Positions 26,864 through 34,209 of a DNA stretch of 36,106 bases are shown here, piece after piece. Positions within the stretch are counted from its first letter, which is position 1. Each line of letters begins with the position of its first letter. The stretch is from positions 1 through 36,106 of the forward strand of contig JAFGGD010000057.1 in the NCBI GenBank assembly GCA_016930695.1, in the 5' to 3' direction. Both the position numbers and the translations under genes were made by a program. The notes beneath the pieces are model-generated. The model had not been told where the DNA came from. It saw only the letters and a program-made list of their open reading frames with translations, and did no database searches. This stretch comes from Candidatus Eisenbacteria bacterium (GTDB taxonomy: Bacteria > Orphanbacterota > Orphanbacteria > Orphanbacterales > Orphanbacteraceae).

Positions 26864-28288
26864 CTATAGGTATCCCAATCCTTCCAACATCTCGCGGGTG
26901 GACGGATCGAGGGACTCCGCCGGCGCGGTTTCGCGGGCGGGCCGTTTCTCCCGCCACCGGAACAACTCGTGCCTCAATCGGGAGAGCGGGTCCGGGTCCG
27001 CCCCGTCGATCCGGTTGATCCTTTCCTCCGGGTCGTCGGAAAGCCGGTAGAACTCCTCTCCCCCCTCCGTGTCGAATACGTATTTCCACTCACCATCGGT
27101 CACGGCGATCCGTTCCCCCGAAAGGCGCGGCGGCCGCGGCTCGTCGTCGTAATCGGGCGTGAAGAAAGCGGCGTTCCTTTCTTGGATTCTCTCCGCTCCA
27201 TCCGGCGTCACCGGCGGTTCCTCGATGACGGCGTAGCGGCGCGGTTCCTCGGTCCCCTCGAGGAGCGGAAGGAGGGAGCGCCCCTCCGCCGTAGGGGGAG
27301 TTCCGGCGCCGAGCAGATCCGCGACGGTGGGGAAGAGGTCCAGGGTCTGCACCGGCGCGCCGATCCGCCGCCCCCCGCCGCCTTCGCCGGCGCTTCTCTT
27401 CCAGAGGAAGACGATCCGGGCGGCGGACTGATAGAGCGAGTTGACGTGTTCGAGAAAGACGCCGTGGTCGAAAGCCTCGCCGTGATCGCTGAGCACGAAA
27501 ATTTCCGTGTCTTCCCAGAACCCCTCCGAGCGGAGCGCGTCGAACAGACGGCCGGTCCAATAATCGGCGTAGCGCACCTTGCCGGCGTAGAGGGCGTGGA
27601 TTCGATCCCGGTCGGCGGCGGTGAGCGGCCGCTCCGATTCGAGGATCTCCTGGATCTTACCGGACATCACCGGTCCGTCGTAGGGGGGGAGCGGCGGGAA
27701 CCCTTCTTCGCCCTCTTCCCATTTGTAGGGGAAGTGGGGATCGAAGAGGTGAACCCAGAGGAAAAAGGGGCGGGTCCTGTCCCGGCCGCGGAGCCAGGCG
27801 AGGGTTTCCTCTATGGTTTCCCGGCCGGGACGGGAGCGGCGGCCGTCGTCGGGCGGTTCGCCGAAGGTCTCGAATCCGCGCCCGAAACCGGATTTCGGGG
27901 TGAGCAGCCGGACGCTGGTGAAAGCGGCGGTCTGGTAGCCCCGCGCCAGAAGGAACTCCGAGAGGAGCGGCTCCTCCTCGGGGAGATCGTCCTGATTCCC
28001 CATCACGCCGTGGGTGCGCGGGTAGCGGGAGGTGAGCATCGACGCGTGGGAGGGCTTGGTGATCGGCGCCTGGCAGTAGGCGTGCTCGAAGACGATCGCC
28101 TCCCGGGCGAATTCGTCCAGGACGTGGCCGCCGTCGCCGCCGTAAAAAGCGAACCGGTCCGTTCTCGTCGTATCCAGAGTGAGGAGGAGGATGTTCGGCC
28201 GGTCCCGGCCGCCGCAGCCGGCGGTAAGAAGGGCGAGGAGGACGAGCGCGGTCCGCGCGAATCGGACGGGGATGGATCTGCCGCGCAT
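26864..28288 (-). CDS. sulfatase-fold (alkaline phosphatase superfamily) lipoprotein with Thr nucleophile
   Basis: Probable surface or periplasmic hydrolase of 474 residues. The chosen start (complement of 28286-28288) follows GGAAGGAGCGGAGG and puts the lipoprotein signal at the N-terminus (LLALLTAGC, Cys25); the longer reading adds 31 residues without a signal. The superfamily fold is clear: NILLLTLDTTRTDR (metal Asp39), the nucleophile loop at 75-86, HLFDPHFPY, and FVLSDHGEAFDHG with metal Asp-His. True sulfatases have C/S-x-P-S-R. Here the loop reads T77-K-P-S-H, so Thr is the likely nucleophile, as in phosphodiesterases and phosphoethanolamine transferases of the superfamily. The closing segment (SLDPSTREMLEGLGYL) is typical of bacterial 'sulfatase' lipoproteins. 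Substrate unknown. It is divergent from nadE. Confidence 0.85.
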   Translation of the reverse strand: MRGRSIPVRFARTALVLLALLTAGCGGRDRPNILLLTLDTTRTDRFAFYGGDGGHVLDEFAREAIVFEHAYCQAPITKPSHASMLTSRYPRTHGVMGNQDDLPEEEPLLSEFLLARGYQTAAFTSVRLLTPKSGFGRGFETFGEPPDDGRRSRPGRETIEETLAWLRGRDRTRPFFLWVHLFDPHFPYKWEEGEEGFPPLPPYDGPVMSGKIQEILESERPLTAADRDRIHALYAGKVRYADYWTGRLFDALRSEGFWEDTEIFVLSDHGEAFDHGVFLEHVNSLYQSAARIVFLWKRSAGEGGGGRRIGAPVQTLDLFPTVADLLGAGTPPTAEGRSLLPLLEGTEEPRRYAVIEEPPVTPDGAERIQERNAAFFTPDYDDEPRPPRLSGERIAVTDGEWKYVFDTEGGEEFYRLSDDPEERINRIDGADPDPLSRLRHELFRWREKRPARETAPAESLDPSTREMLEGLGYL

Positions 28289-28367
28289 CGCCTCCGCTCC
28301 TTCCATGGGCGTATCCCCAGGGTCGGACGGATGATAGCAGAGCCCACCCGGCTTTGACCAGTCGCGC

Positions 28368-28397
28368 TTGACCCGTTCCATCCCTCCGGACTAGGCT
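28368..28397 (+). promoter_or_regulatory. sigma70-type promoter of nadE
   Basis: TTGACC (28368-28373) and TAGGCT (28392-28397) are 18 bp apart. Transcription would start near 28404, leaving about 113 nt of leader before the nadE ATG. That leader contains the overlapping mini-ORFs at 28462-28520. The site lies in the divergent gap between the sulfatase-like gene and nadE. Confidence 0.6.
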
Positions 28398-28461
28398 GGA
28401 GTTTCGAGGGCGCAATACGGACCACGATCGAAGGAGAAGATTCCCGCGCGGCGCAGGGAAA

Positions 28462-28520
28462 ATGTCGTACCGTGTTCCCCGAACGGAAAGGTGCTTCTCA
28501 TGAAAAGGCGGGCGCGATGA
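28462..28520 (+). promoter_or_regulatory. two overlapping mini-ORFs chained to the nadE start
   Basis: ATG 28462 opens a 13-codon ORF (MSYRVPRTERCFS) whose TGA (28501-28503) overlaps ATG 28500. ATG 28500 is preceded by GGAAAGG (28485-28491) and opens a 6-codon ORF (MKRRAR) whose TGA (28518-28520) overlaps the nadE ATG at 28517. Both junctions are ATGA. The best ribosome site in the region serves the hexapeptide, not nadE. This could be a translational-coupling leader or chance. An alternative is that nadE starts at GTG 28472, in frame. Confidence 0.35.
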
Positions 28521-30232
28521 AGCTCCGGATCGGTCTGGCGCAGATCAACACCACCGTCGGCGATCTCCACGGCAACGCGGAGAGGATGATCGAGCGCGCC
28601 CTCGTCGCCGAGGAGGCGGGCGCCGACCTGGTCGCCTTCCCGGAGCTGGCCGTTTCCGGATACCCGCCGGAGGATCTTCTCTTTCGCGGCGACTTCCTGG
28701 AGGGTTGCCGCGACGCGGTGGAGAGGATCGCCGCCTCATCCGGGGAGGCGGCCCTGGTGGTCGGATTCCCCGAGAGAGACGGCGAGGGTGTGTATAACGC
28801 CGCGGCGATTCTTCAGAGGGGACGGATACGGGGGGTCTACCGGAAAAACGTGCTTCCCAACTACGGCGTCTTTGACGAGAACCGCTATTTCCGATCCGGA
28901 TTCAGGGGGATGCTGCTCGAAATGTCGGGCGCCCGGATCGCGATTCATGTCTGCGAAGACTCCTGGCGGAGCGGCGGCGCGCCGGTCGAGCGCGTGCGCG
29001 CCGCGGGAGCCGGCCTGCTGCTCAACATCTCCGCCTCCCCCTACTCCATGGGGAAGATGGAGATCCGGCGGCGGACGCTCGCCGAAGCGGTCGCGGTGGG
29101 CGGGGCGCCCGTCGCTTATGTGAACCTGGTGGGCGGACAGGACGAGTTGGTTTTCGACGGCGGAAGCATCATCGTCGGCGCCGGGGGCGCGGTGTTGGCT
29201 GAGGCGCGGCGTTTCGAGGAGGACCTCCTCCTTTACGGTTTGGACTTCGGCGGCACGGCCGCCGCCGAATCCCGGGACGACGCGGATGGGCGCGCCGGAA
29301 CGTGGGACCGGGTTTCTCTCGTTCCCCGTTCCGGAGGAGAACGCCCGCCTCTCTCCGCCGCTCCGGTCGAGCGGATCGGCGCGGACGAGGAGGTGTACCG
29401 CGCCCTCCTGCTCGGGACGCGGGACTACGTCCGCAAGAACGGATTCCGGCGCGTGGTGGTCGGCGTGAGCGGCGGGATCGACTCGGCGCTGGTGGCGGTG
29501 ATCGCCCGGGACGCCCTCGGCGGGGAGAACGTGATCGGCGTGACCATGCCGAGTCGCTTTACCAGTGAAGGAACCCGTGGGGACGCGGACGCCCTGGCGG
29601 AGCGGCTCGGCATGGAGTGGATCGCTCTCCCCATCGAGCCGGTGGTCCGCGCCTACGAGGAACTTCTCGCCGGTCCCTTCGCCGAGAGGGAGCCGGACGT
29701 GACGGAGGAGAACATCCAGGCCCGGGTGCGCGGGAATCTCCTCATGGCGCTCTCCAACAAGTTCGGCTGGCTCGTCCTCTCCACGGGGAACAAGAGCGAG
29801 ACCGCCGTCGGTTACTGCACGCTCTACGGCGACATGGCGGGCGGACTGGCCGTCCTGAAGGACGTGCCGAAGACTCTCGTCTACCGATTGGCGCGTTGGA
29901 GGAACGCTCGGCCGGACGGTCCCGTCATCCCCGAGGGCATTTTGGAGAGGCCGCCGACGGCGGAGCTGCGGCCGGATCAAAAGGACTCGGACTCCCTCCC
30001 CGAGTACGACCGGCTCGATCCGATCATCGAGGAGTACGTGGAGAGGGACGCCGATCCGAGACGGATCGCGGAACGCCTCGCCGATCCGGAAACGGTGCGC
30101 CGGGTGGTCCGGCTGGTGGACGGGAACGAGTACAAGCGCCGCCAGGCGCCTCCGGGAATCAAGATCACGCCGAAGGCTTTCGGCAAGGACCGGCGGATGC
30201 CGATCACCAACCGTTACGGCGGCGGCTTCTAG
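28517..30232 (+). CDS. nadE: glutamine-dependent NAD+ synthetase
   Basis: Last step of NAD+ synthesis: amidates deamido-NAD+ with ammonia from glutamine hydrolysed in the same protein. The N-terminal nitrilase (CN hydrolase) domain spans about 1-255, with the catalytic triad Glu43 (FPELAVSGYPPEDLL), Lys110 (YRKNVLPNYGVFDE) and Cys146 (HVCEDSW). The C-terminal synthetase domain (about 290-571) has the PP-loop SGGIDSAL at 318-325, TMPSRFTSEGT, the STGNKSETAVGYCTLYGD block and ELRPDQKDSDSLPEYDRLD. ATG 28517 gives 571 residues, normal for the family; the frame is open to a GTG at 28472 that adds 15 residues without family similarity. It has its own promoter (28368) and shares a bidirectional terminator (30289). 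Confidence 0.96.
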   Translation: MKLRIGLAQINTTVGDLHGNAERMIERALVAEEAGADLVAFPELAVSGYPPEDLLFRGDFLEGCRDAVERIAASSGEAALVVGFPERDGEGVYNAAAILQRGRIRGVYRKNVLPNYGVFDENRYFRSGFRGMLLEMSGARIAIHVCEDSWRSGGAPVERVRAAGAGLLLNISASPYSMGKMEIRRRTLAEAVAVGGAPVAYVNLVGGQDELVFDGGSIIVGAGGAVLAEARRFEEDLLLYGLDFGGTAAAESRDDADGRAGTWDRVSLVPRSGGERPPLSAAPVERIGADEEVYRALLLGTRDYVRKNGFRRVVVGVSGGIDSALVAVIARDALGGENVIGVTMPSRFTSEGTRGDADALAERLGMEWIALPIEPVVRAYEELLAGPFAEREPDVTEENIQARVRGNLLMALSNKFGWLVLSTGNKSETAVGYCTLYGDMAGGLAVLKDVPKTLVYRLARWRNARPDGPVIPEGILERPPTAELRPDQKDSDSLPEYDRLDPIIEEYVERDADPRRIAERLADPETVRRVVRLVDGNEYKRRQAPPGIKITPKAFGKDRRMPITNRYGGGF

Positions 30233-30288
30233 ACTTCCGGCGCCCGGGGGCGCGCGCCATTTCCGCGAGATTGAGGGATGAAAGAGAA

Positions 30289-30324
30289 ACGCCCCCGGCC
30301 GATCGACCGGGGGCGTCTTCGTTC
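30289..30324. terminator. bidirectional terminator between nadE and the first secreted-protein gene
   Basis: ACGCCCCCGG (30289-30298) and CCGGGGGCGT (30307-30316) form a perfect 10-bp stem with an 8-nt loop. Toward plus it is followed by TCTTCGTT; toward minus by TTCTCTTTC. It therefore can end nadE (plus) and the secreted-protein gene at 30343-31368 (minus), which converge here. Confidence 0.8.
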
Positions 30325-30342
30325 CAATCGATTAGGCGCGGT

Positions 30343-31368
30343 CTAGCGCCATTTCTTCTTCACTTTCCCCCAGGTGCTCTTCTGCGTGGCGGTGCCGGCG
30401 CAGGTGATGTCACCGGTCAGGGAGTAGTGACCGTAGCCGCTACCGTAAGCGTCGACGATCACATAGTAGGTGCCCGGAGCCAGCGTGGCGATGATCTGTT
30501 CCACGCCGCTCACCGTCGCGTCCGCGCCGACGACGCAGCTGTTGATCGGATCGGCGCAATCGGTCACGATGTAGAGGGAGTTGTCGAAGCTGCAGCTGTA
30601 GGTGAGATCCACGTCCGCGCCGCTCGGCAGCACCATCTTGTAGACCACGTCGTTGCCGAGTGCTTGATATCCGGTGCAACTGGTGCCGTACTCGCCGGGC
30701 GAGTAGTCGTCGGCGGCCAGCTCGGTGCTGCCGCTGACGTTCACCGGCCCGCAGGGGAGAACGATGGCGCCGTCGCAGGTGTCGTTCTCCGGCGGCGGCG
30801 GCGGCGTGTAGCCCCCGTTGATCGCCACGGCGTCCAGGTGATGGTCCGCGCCGTCGTCCCCGACGTAGCGGAAGCCGATCTCCACGGTCTGGCCGATGTA
30901 GGAGGAGAGGTCGATGTCGATCACGCCCCACTCGAAGTCGCCGCCGGTCCAATCGTTGTAGAAAGACCAGGCCATCACGCCGTTCACCCATACCTGGAAG
31001 TCGGCGTTCATCGTCCAGTAGGGGCTTCCCATGGTGGCGAAGACGAGGTGGTTCTCACCGGAGGCGATCGCGTAGCTGAACTTCAGCCACTCGTCCTGGG
31101 GAGTTCCCGCCTGCCACCCGATGTATGCGCCGTAAAGCCCCTCATAAGGATAGGAATCCTGCCCCCAGGTATAGGAGGCGTTGGTGATCGTCGTCGTCCA
31201 GCCGACCGGCGGGAAGGTGTTCTCGAACCCCTCGAAGTAGTCCCGCGTGTACGACACCATGTGATGCGGCGTCGGGTACAGTCTGTGTTTGGGGTGCTCC
31301 ACTTTTTCCGCCCAGGCGGTTCCGGCGAGGAATACGCCGATGACGAGGAGCGCTGCCAGTTTCTTCAT
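30343..31368 (-). CDS. secreted paralogue A: anchor-J-like domain, six-Cys PPC-like domain, WGxVK C-terminal tail
   Basis: A 341-residue exported protein of unknown function. The signal peptide (1-20) ends AGTAWA. Residues about 45-186 fit the 'choice-of-anchor J'/cleaved-adhesin type of beta-sandwich: FEGFENTFPPVGW, ASYTWGQD, ATMGSPYW, then VGDDGADHHLDAVAI. A proline run (189-193) leads to a PPC-like domain (about 195-323). It has six cysteines shared with the two neighbours (198, 206, 231, 271, 278, 323), plus Cys259, which the neighbours lack. Repeated features include CDGAI, DDYSPGEYG, TDCADP, VVGAD and PGTYYVIVDAYG. It ends TWGKVKKKWR, a tail shared by all three. The ribosome site is AGAAGGAGAC upstream of the ATG. 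It is the most divergent of the three. Adhesion or carbohydrate binding is plausible but unproven. Confidence 0.85.
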   Translation of the reverse strand: MKKLAALLVIGVFLAGTAWAEKVEHPKHRLYPTPHHMVSYTRDYFEGFENTFPPVGWTTTITNASYTWGQDSYPYEGLYGAYIGWQAGTPQDEWLKFSYAIASGENHLVFATMGSPYWTMNADFQVWVNGVMAWSFYNDWTGGDFEWGVIDIDLSSYIGQTVEIGFRYVGDDGADHHLDAVAINGGYTPPPPPENDTCDGAIVLPCGPVNVSGSTELAADDYSPGEYGTSCTGYQALGNDVVYKMVLPSGADVDLTYSCSFDNSLYIVTDCADPINSCVVGADATVSGVEQIIATLAPGTYYVIVDAYGSGYGHYSLTGDITCAGTATQKSTWGKVKKKWR

Positions 31369-31663
31369 TCCCGTCTCCTTCTCACCATTTTGGATGATAG
31401 GGGGTTGCGTCTAGACCGGGTTTGCCGGCCTGTCGGGTGTTCTCCGGCCTCGTCTCCTCGAGGACCCCTTCATCGGCGTGAAGGCACGCCGCGCTTCCCA
31501 GGCACGAAGGGGCGACTCGGGCGGAGGAACGGCCACTGGCTATGTATCGGACGACGGAGCGGGAAGTTGAGGGCGGATGGCGAGAATTTCGGCGGTGGGG
31601 GGCGGTGGGGGTTGGACGGGTTCGGCGAAGATTTCACCCCGCCGCCCGTTGGTGGGGCGAATC
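31369..31663. other. non-coding gap between paralogues A and B
   Basis: About 295 bp without a supported gene. On the minus strand it holds the leader of paralogue A: a GCCGGCC block at 31424-31430, about 55 bp upstream of its start, and a weak -10-like TATCAT (complement of 31395-31400). I could not pair the latter with a good -35. Plus-strand ORFs running through here are the antisense of paralogues A and B. Confidence 0.5.
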
Positions 31664-31700
31664 GGGTAAAAGAAAACCCCCCGGTCCGGAGACCGGGGGG
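31664..31700 (-). terminator. rho-independent terminator of secreted paralogue B
   Basis: CCCCCCGGTC (31677-31686) and GACCGGGGGG (31691-31700) form a perfect 10-bp stem with a CGGA loop. On the minus strand it is followed by TTTTCTTTTACCC, a strong T-tract. The 24-nt hairpin differs at only two positions from the one after paralogue C (33034-33057), consistent with duplication of gene plus terminator. Confidence 0.9.
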
Positions 31701-31739
31701 CGAATCGATTCTTCCTCGTGGAGCCTTCTCCGGCGATCC

Positions 31740-32786
31740 CTAGCGGTACATCTTCTTCACCGCGCCCCAGGAAGTCTCCTCCGTGTTCACCGTGCAGTCG
31801 ATGAGCCCGGTCAGCGTGAATGTTCCGCTACCGCTGTAACCGTCCAGAATCAGATAATAGGTCCCGGCGTCGAGGGTGGTGGAGATCGTCTCGGTGTCGC
31901 CGGAAAAGGTGGCGTCGGCGCCGATGACGCAGGTCCCCTCCGGGTCGGCGCAGTCGGTCACGATGTAGAAGGATCCGTCGTTGGCCGCGGTGTAGTAAAG
32001 GTCCACCACCGTCGCCGCGCCGAGCGTGATGGAGTAAACCACGTCGTTGCCGCTGGCGGAGTACCCGGTGCAGCTGTTGCCGTACTCACCCGGCGAGTAA
32101 TCGTCGTTCGCCAGCTCCGTGCTCCCGCTGACGTTCACGTTGCCGCAGGGAAGGGGAATGGCGCCGTCGCACAAGTCGTTCTCCGGCACTTCGGGAGGAG
32201 TCACACCCCCGCCGATGCAGACGTAATCGAGATGGTGGTCCGCGCCGTCGTCACCGGCGTAGCGGAAGGTGATATCCACCGTCTGGCCGTTGTAGGCGGA
32301 CAGATCGATATCGTACTCCTCCCATACGAAGGTGCCGCCCTGGTTCTCCAAGGAGTAGTCGAACATCTCCGCGCCGTTCACCTCGACGGTGAGGTTGGCG
32401 TTCGACGACCAGTAGGGGCTCCCCATAGTGTAGAAGGTGAGGTGATCCTCGCCGGCGGCCGAATTGATCAGGTGCGAGAAGGAGAGCGTCTCGTCCTGCG
32501 GGTTCCCCACCTGCCAACCCACTTTCGCCGCATAGGATCCCTCGTAGGAGGAGGCGTCCTTAAACCATGTGTACGAGGGATTGGTTGTCCCCAGCGTCCA
32601 GCCGGCGGGCGGGAAGGCGCCTTCGAAACCCTCGCAGCTCTCCCGCAACTGCACGTCGTGTTGCGGCGTCTGGTAATCACAGTACCGGGGATGGTCCGGC
32701 TTGTTCACCGTGATGTTGCTTGCGGCCGCGCCGCCGGCCACCACGAGGAACAGGCCGAGGACGATAATCGTTACTGCTCGTTTCAT
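31740..32786 (-). CDS. secreted paralogue B: anchor-J-like domain, six-Cys PPC-like domain, WGxVK C-terminal tail
   Basis: A 348-residue exported protein, paralogous to its neighbours. The signal peptide is about 1-22 (hydrophobic core TIIVLGLFLVVAGGAAA). The anchor-J-like domain (about 50-192) carries CEGFEGAFPPAGW, SYTWFKD, YTMGSPYW, WEEYDIDLSAYNGQT and AGDDGADHHLD. The PPC-like domain (about 200-330) has the six shared cysteines (CDGAI, PCG, SCTGY, DCADP, TCVIGAD, DC). Extra cysteines in the N-terminal part (RYCDYQ, ESCEGF, VCIGGG) could form a further disulfide. It ends SWGAVKKMYR. The ribosome site GAGGAGAAG precedes the ATG. It is closer to paralogue C than to A; their 3' halves are near-identical at nucleotide level in places (for example near 31800 and 33153). 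Function unknown. Confidence 0.85.
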   Translation of the reverse strand: MKRAVTIIVLGLFLVVAGGAAASNITVNKPDHPRYCDYQTPQHDVQLRESCEGFEGAFPPAGWTLGTTNPSYTWFKDASSYEGSYAAKVGWQVGNPQDETLSFSHLINSAAGEDHLTFYTMGSPYWSSNANLTVEVNGAEMFDYSLENQGGTFVWEEYDIDLSAYNGQTVDITFRYAGDDGADHHLDYVCIGGGVTPPEVPENDLCDGAIPLPCGNVNVSGSTELANDDYSPGEYGNSCTGYSASGNDVVYSITLGAATVVDLYYTAANDGSFYIVTDCADPEGTCVIGADATFSGDTETISTTLDAGTYYLILDGYSGSGTFTLTGLIDCTVNTEETSWGAVKKMYR

Positions 32787-32830
32787 GCTCTTCTCCTCTT
32801 TTCACCGTTGCCGGTGTTGGGGGGTTCGAT

Positions 32831-32847
32831 CCGGCCGGTGCGGCCGG
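32831..32847 (-). other. leader hairpin upstream of secreted paralogue B
   Basis: CCGGCCG-GTG-CGGCCGG is a perfect 7-bp stem with a 3-nt loop, 45-61 bp upstream of the paralogue B start, within a 244-bp gap. No clear promoter is recognised in the gap. A related GGCCGG-rich run precedes paralogue C (34190-34209) and a shorter GCCGGCC precedes paralogue A. Confidence 0.4.
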
Positions 32848-33023
32848 TTCCCATCTCCTTTCGACCGGTCCGATCGGCGGCGGGATGTTTCACCCGATGT
32901 GCCGGGAGGACCGGCGGAGCGGGAAACTTACGCTCGGATTATCGGAAGAGGGGGGCCGATTGTTTAGCCGGGGAGGAGATGGGTGAGGATCGGTCGTTGA
33001 AGGGGGGGAAAGGGGGCCGCGCG

Positions 33024-33060
33024 GGAAGAAAAGCCCCCCGGTCCGAGGACCGGGGGGCTT
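33024..33060 (-). terminator. rho-independent terminator of secreted paralogue C
   Basis: AAGCCCCCCGGTC (33031-33043) and GACCGGGGGGCTT (33048-33060) form a perfect 13-bp stem with a CGAG loop. On the minus strand it continues into TTCTTCC. The core is almost the same as the paralogue B terminator. Confidence 0.9.
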
Positions 33061-33092
33061 TCGTCGAACGGACGGTTCTCTGGGCGGAAGAC

Positions 33093-34124
33093 CTACCGGA
33101 AGAGGGTCTTCACGGAGCCCCAGGAGGCATCCTCGGTGCCGCTGGTGCAGTCGATGAGCCCGGTCAGCGTGAACGTGCCGCTGCCGCTGTAGCTGTCCGC
33201 GATCAGATAGTAGGTGCCGGGGTCGAGTGTCGTGACGATCGTCTCGGTCTCGCCGGTAAAGGTGGCGTCGGCGCCGATAACGCAGGTGTTCACCGGGTCG
33301 GCGCAGTCCGTCACGATGTAGAAGGAGCCGTCGGCGGTGCTGGTGTAGTCGAACTGCACGTCCGTCGCCGCGGTCAGGGTGAAGACGTAGGTCACGTCGT
33401 TTCCGGCCGCGGAGTAGCCGGTGCAGCTGGTGCCGTACTCGCCCGGCGAGTAATCGTTGGTGGCGTACTGGGTGTCGCCGGAGAGATCGACCGCGCCGCA
33501 CGGCATGACGATGGCGCCGGCGCAGGTGTTGTTCACCGGCGGATCCGGAATCACGATGCCCCCACAGATGCTCACCGCGTCGAAGTGGTGATCCGCGCCG
33601 TCATCGCCCGCGTACTTGAAGGTGATGTCGATGGTCTGGCCGTCATAGGCGGACAGATCGATGTCGTACTGCTCCCACACGAAATCGCCGCCCTGGTTGT
33701 CCAGGTAGTAGTCGAACACCACCACGCCGCCCACGTCGACCGTGAAGTCGGCGTACGCCGACCAGTAGGGACTTCCCATGGTCGCGAAGGTGAGGTGATC
33801 CTCGTCGGCGGCGGAGTCGATCGTGTACGTGAAGGCGAGCCGCTCGTCCTGGGGCTCTCCGGACTGCCAGCCGACCCAAGCCGCGTAGGTGCCCTCGTAA
33901 GATGACGTGGCGTCCTGCATCCAGGTGTAGGTCGCGTTGGTGATTCCCTGGCCCCAGCCGGCGGGCGGGAAGGTGCCTTCGAAGCCCTCGAAGTAGGCGC
34001 GGGCGCCGACGCTCGCGTTGAAGGGCGTCGGGGACGGATTGAACTTGGGATGATCCACCTTCTCGGCGTAGGCGGCGGTAACCGCGAAGGCGGCCACGAC
34101 CAGAAGCACGATCAGTTTACGCAT
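33093..34124 (-). CDS. secreted paralogue C: anchor-J-like domain, six-Cys PPC-like domain, WGxVK C-terminal tail
   Basis: A 343-residue exported protein. The start (complement of 34122-34124) follows GGAGGAAAG and places the signal peptide (MRKLIVLLVVAAFAVTAAYA) at the N-terminus. A longer frame to 34265 adds 47 residues with no signal. The mature start EKVDHPKF echoes EKVEHPKH of paralogue A. The anchor-J-like domain has YFEGFEGTFPPAGW, ATYTWMQD, ATMGSPYW, WEQYDIDLSAYDGQT and AGDDGADHHFDAVSI. The PPC-like domain has the six conserved cysteines, DDYSPGEYG-type (NDYSPGEYG) and TCVIGAD. The last residues are SWGSVKTLFR. It has its own terminator. It is probably the upstream member of the array, though each gene appears separately terminated. 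Function unknown. Confidence 0.85.
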   Translation of the reverse strand: MRKLIVLLVVAAFAVTAAYAEKVDHPKFNPSPTPFNASVGARAYFEGFEGTFPPAGWGQGITNATYTWMQDATSSYEGTYAAWVGWQSGEPQDERLAFTYTIDSAADEDHLTFATMGSPYWSAYADFTVDVGGVVVFDYYLDNQGGDFVWEQYDIDLSAYDGQTIDITFKYAGDDGADHHFDAVSICGGIVIPDPPVNNTCAGAIVMPCGAVDLSGDTQYATNDYSPGEYGTSCTGYSAAGNDVTYVFTLTAATDVQFDYTSTADGSFYIVTDCADPVNTCVIGADATFTGETETIVTTLDPGTYYLIADSYSGSGTFTLTGLIDCTSGTEDASWGSVKTLFR

Positions 34125-34143
34125 GTTTCTACTTTCCTCCATG

Positions 34144-34172
34144 CCGCGTTTGATCTCGTATTTTAAACGCGG
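34144..34172 (-). other. inverted repeat in the leader of paralogue C
   Basis: CCGCGTTT (34144-34151) and AAACGCGG (34165-34172) form a perfect 8-bp stem with a 13-nt AT-rich loop, 20 bp upstream of the start codon. As RNA it would sit just before the ribosome site GGAGGA. As DNA it could be an operator. The AT-rich loop reads TAAAAT on the minus strand, a possible -10, but I see no convincing -35. Confidence 0.45.
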
Positions 34173-34189
34173 CGTCCCGAGTGAACGGC

Positions 34190-34209
34190 GGCCGGCCGGC
34201 CGGCCGGCC
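34190..34209. repeat. tetranucleotide repeat (GGCC)5 upstream of paralogue C
   Basis: Five perfect GGCC units form a 20-bp self-complementary tract, 66-85 bp upstream of the paralogue C start. Short tandem repeats like this can change length by slippage and so vary promoter spacing. In a GC-rich genome it may also be chance. Confidence 0.7.

Noticed and set aside
31542-33905. 787-residue plus-strand ORF across the secreted array, with internal repetition
   Set aside because: The repetition only mirrors the two paralogues read antisense; it also crosses their terminators.
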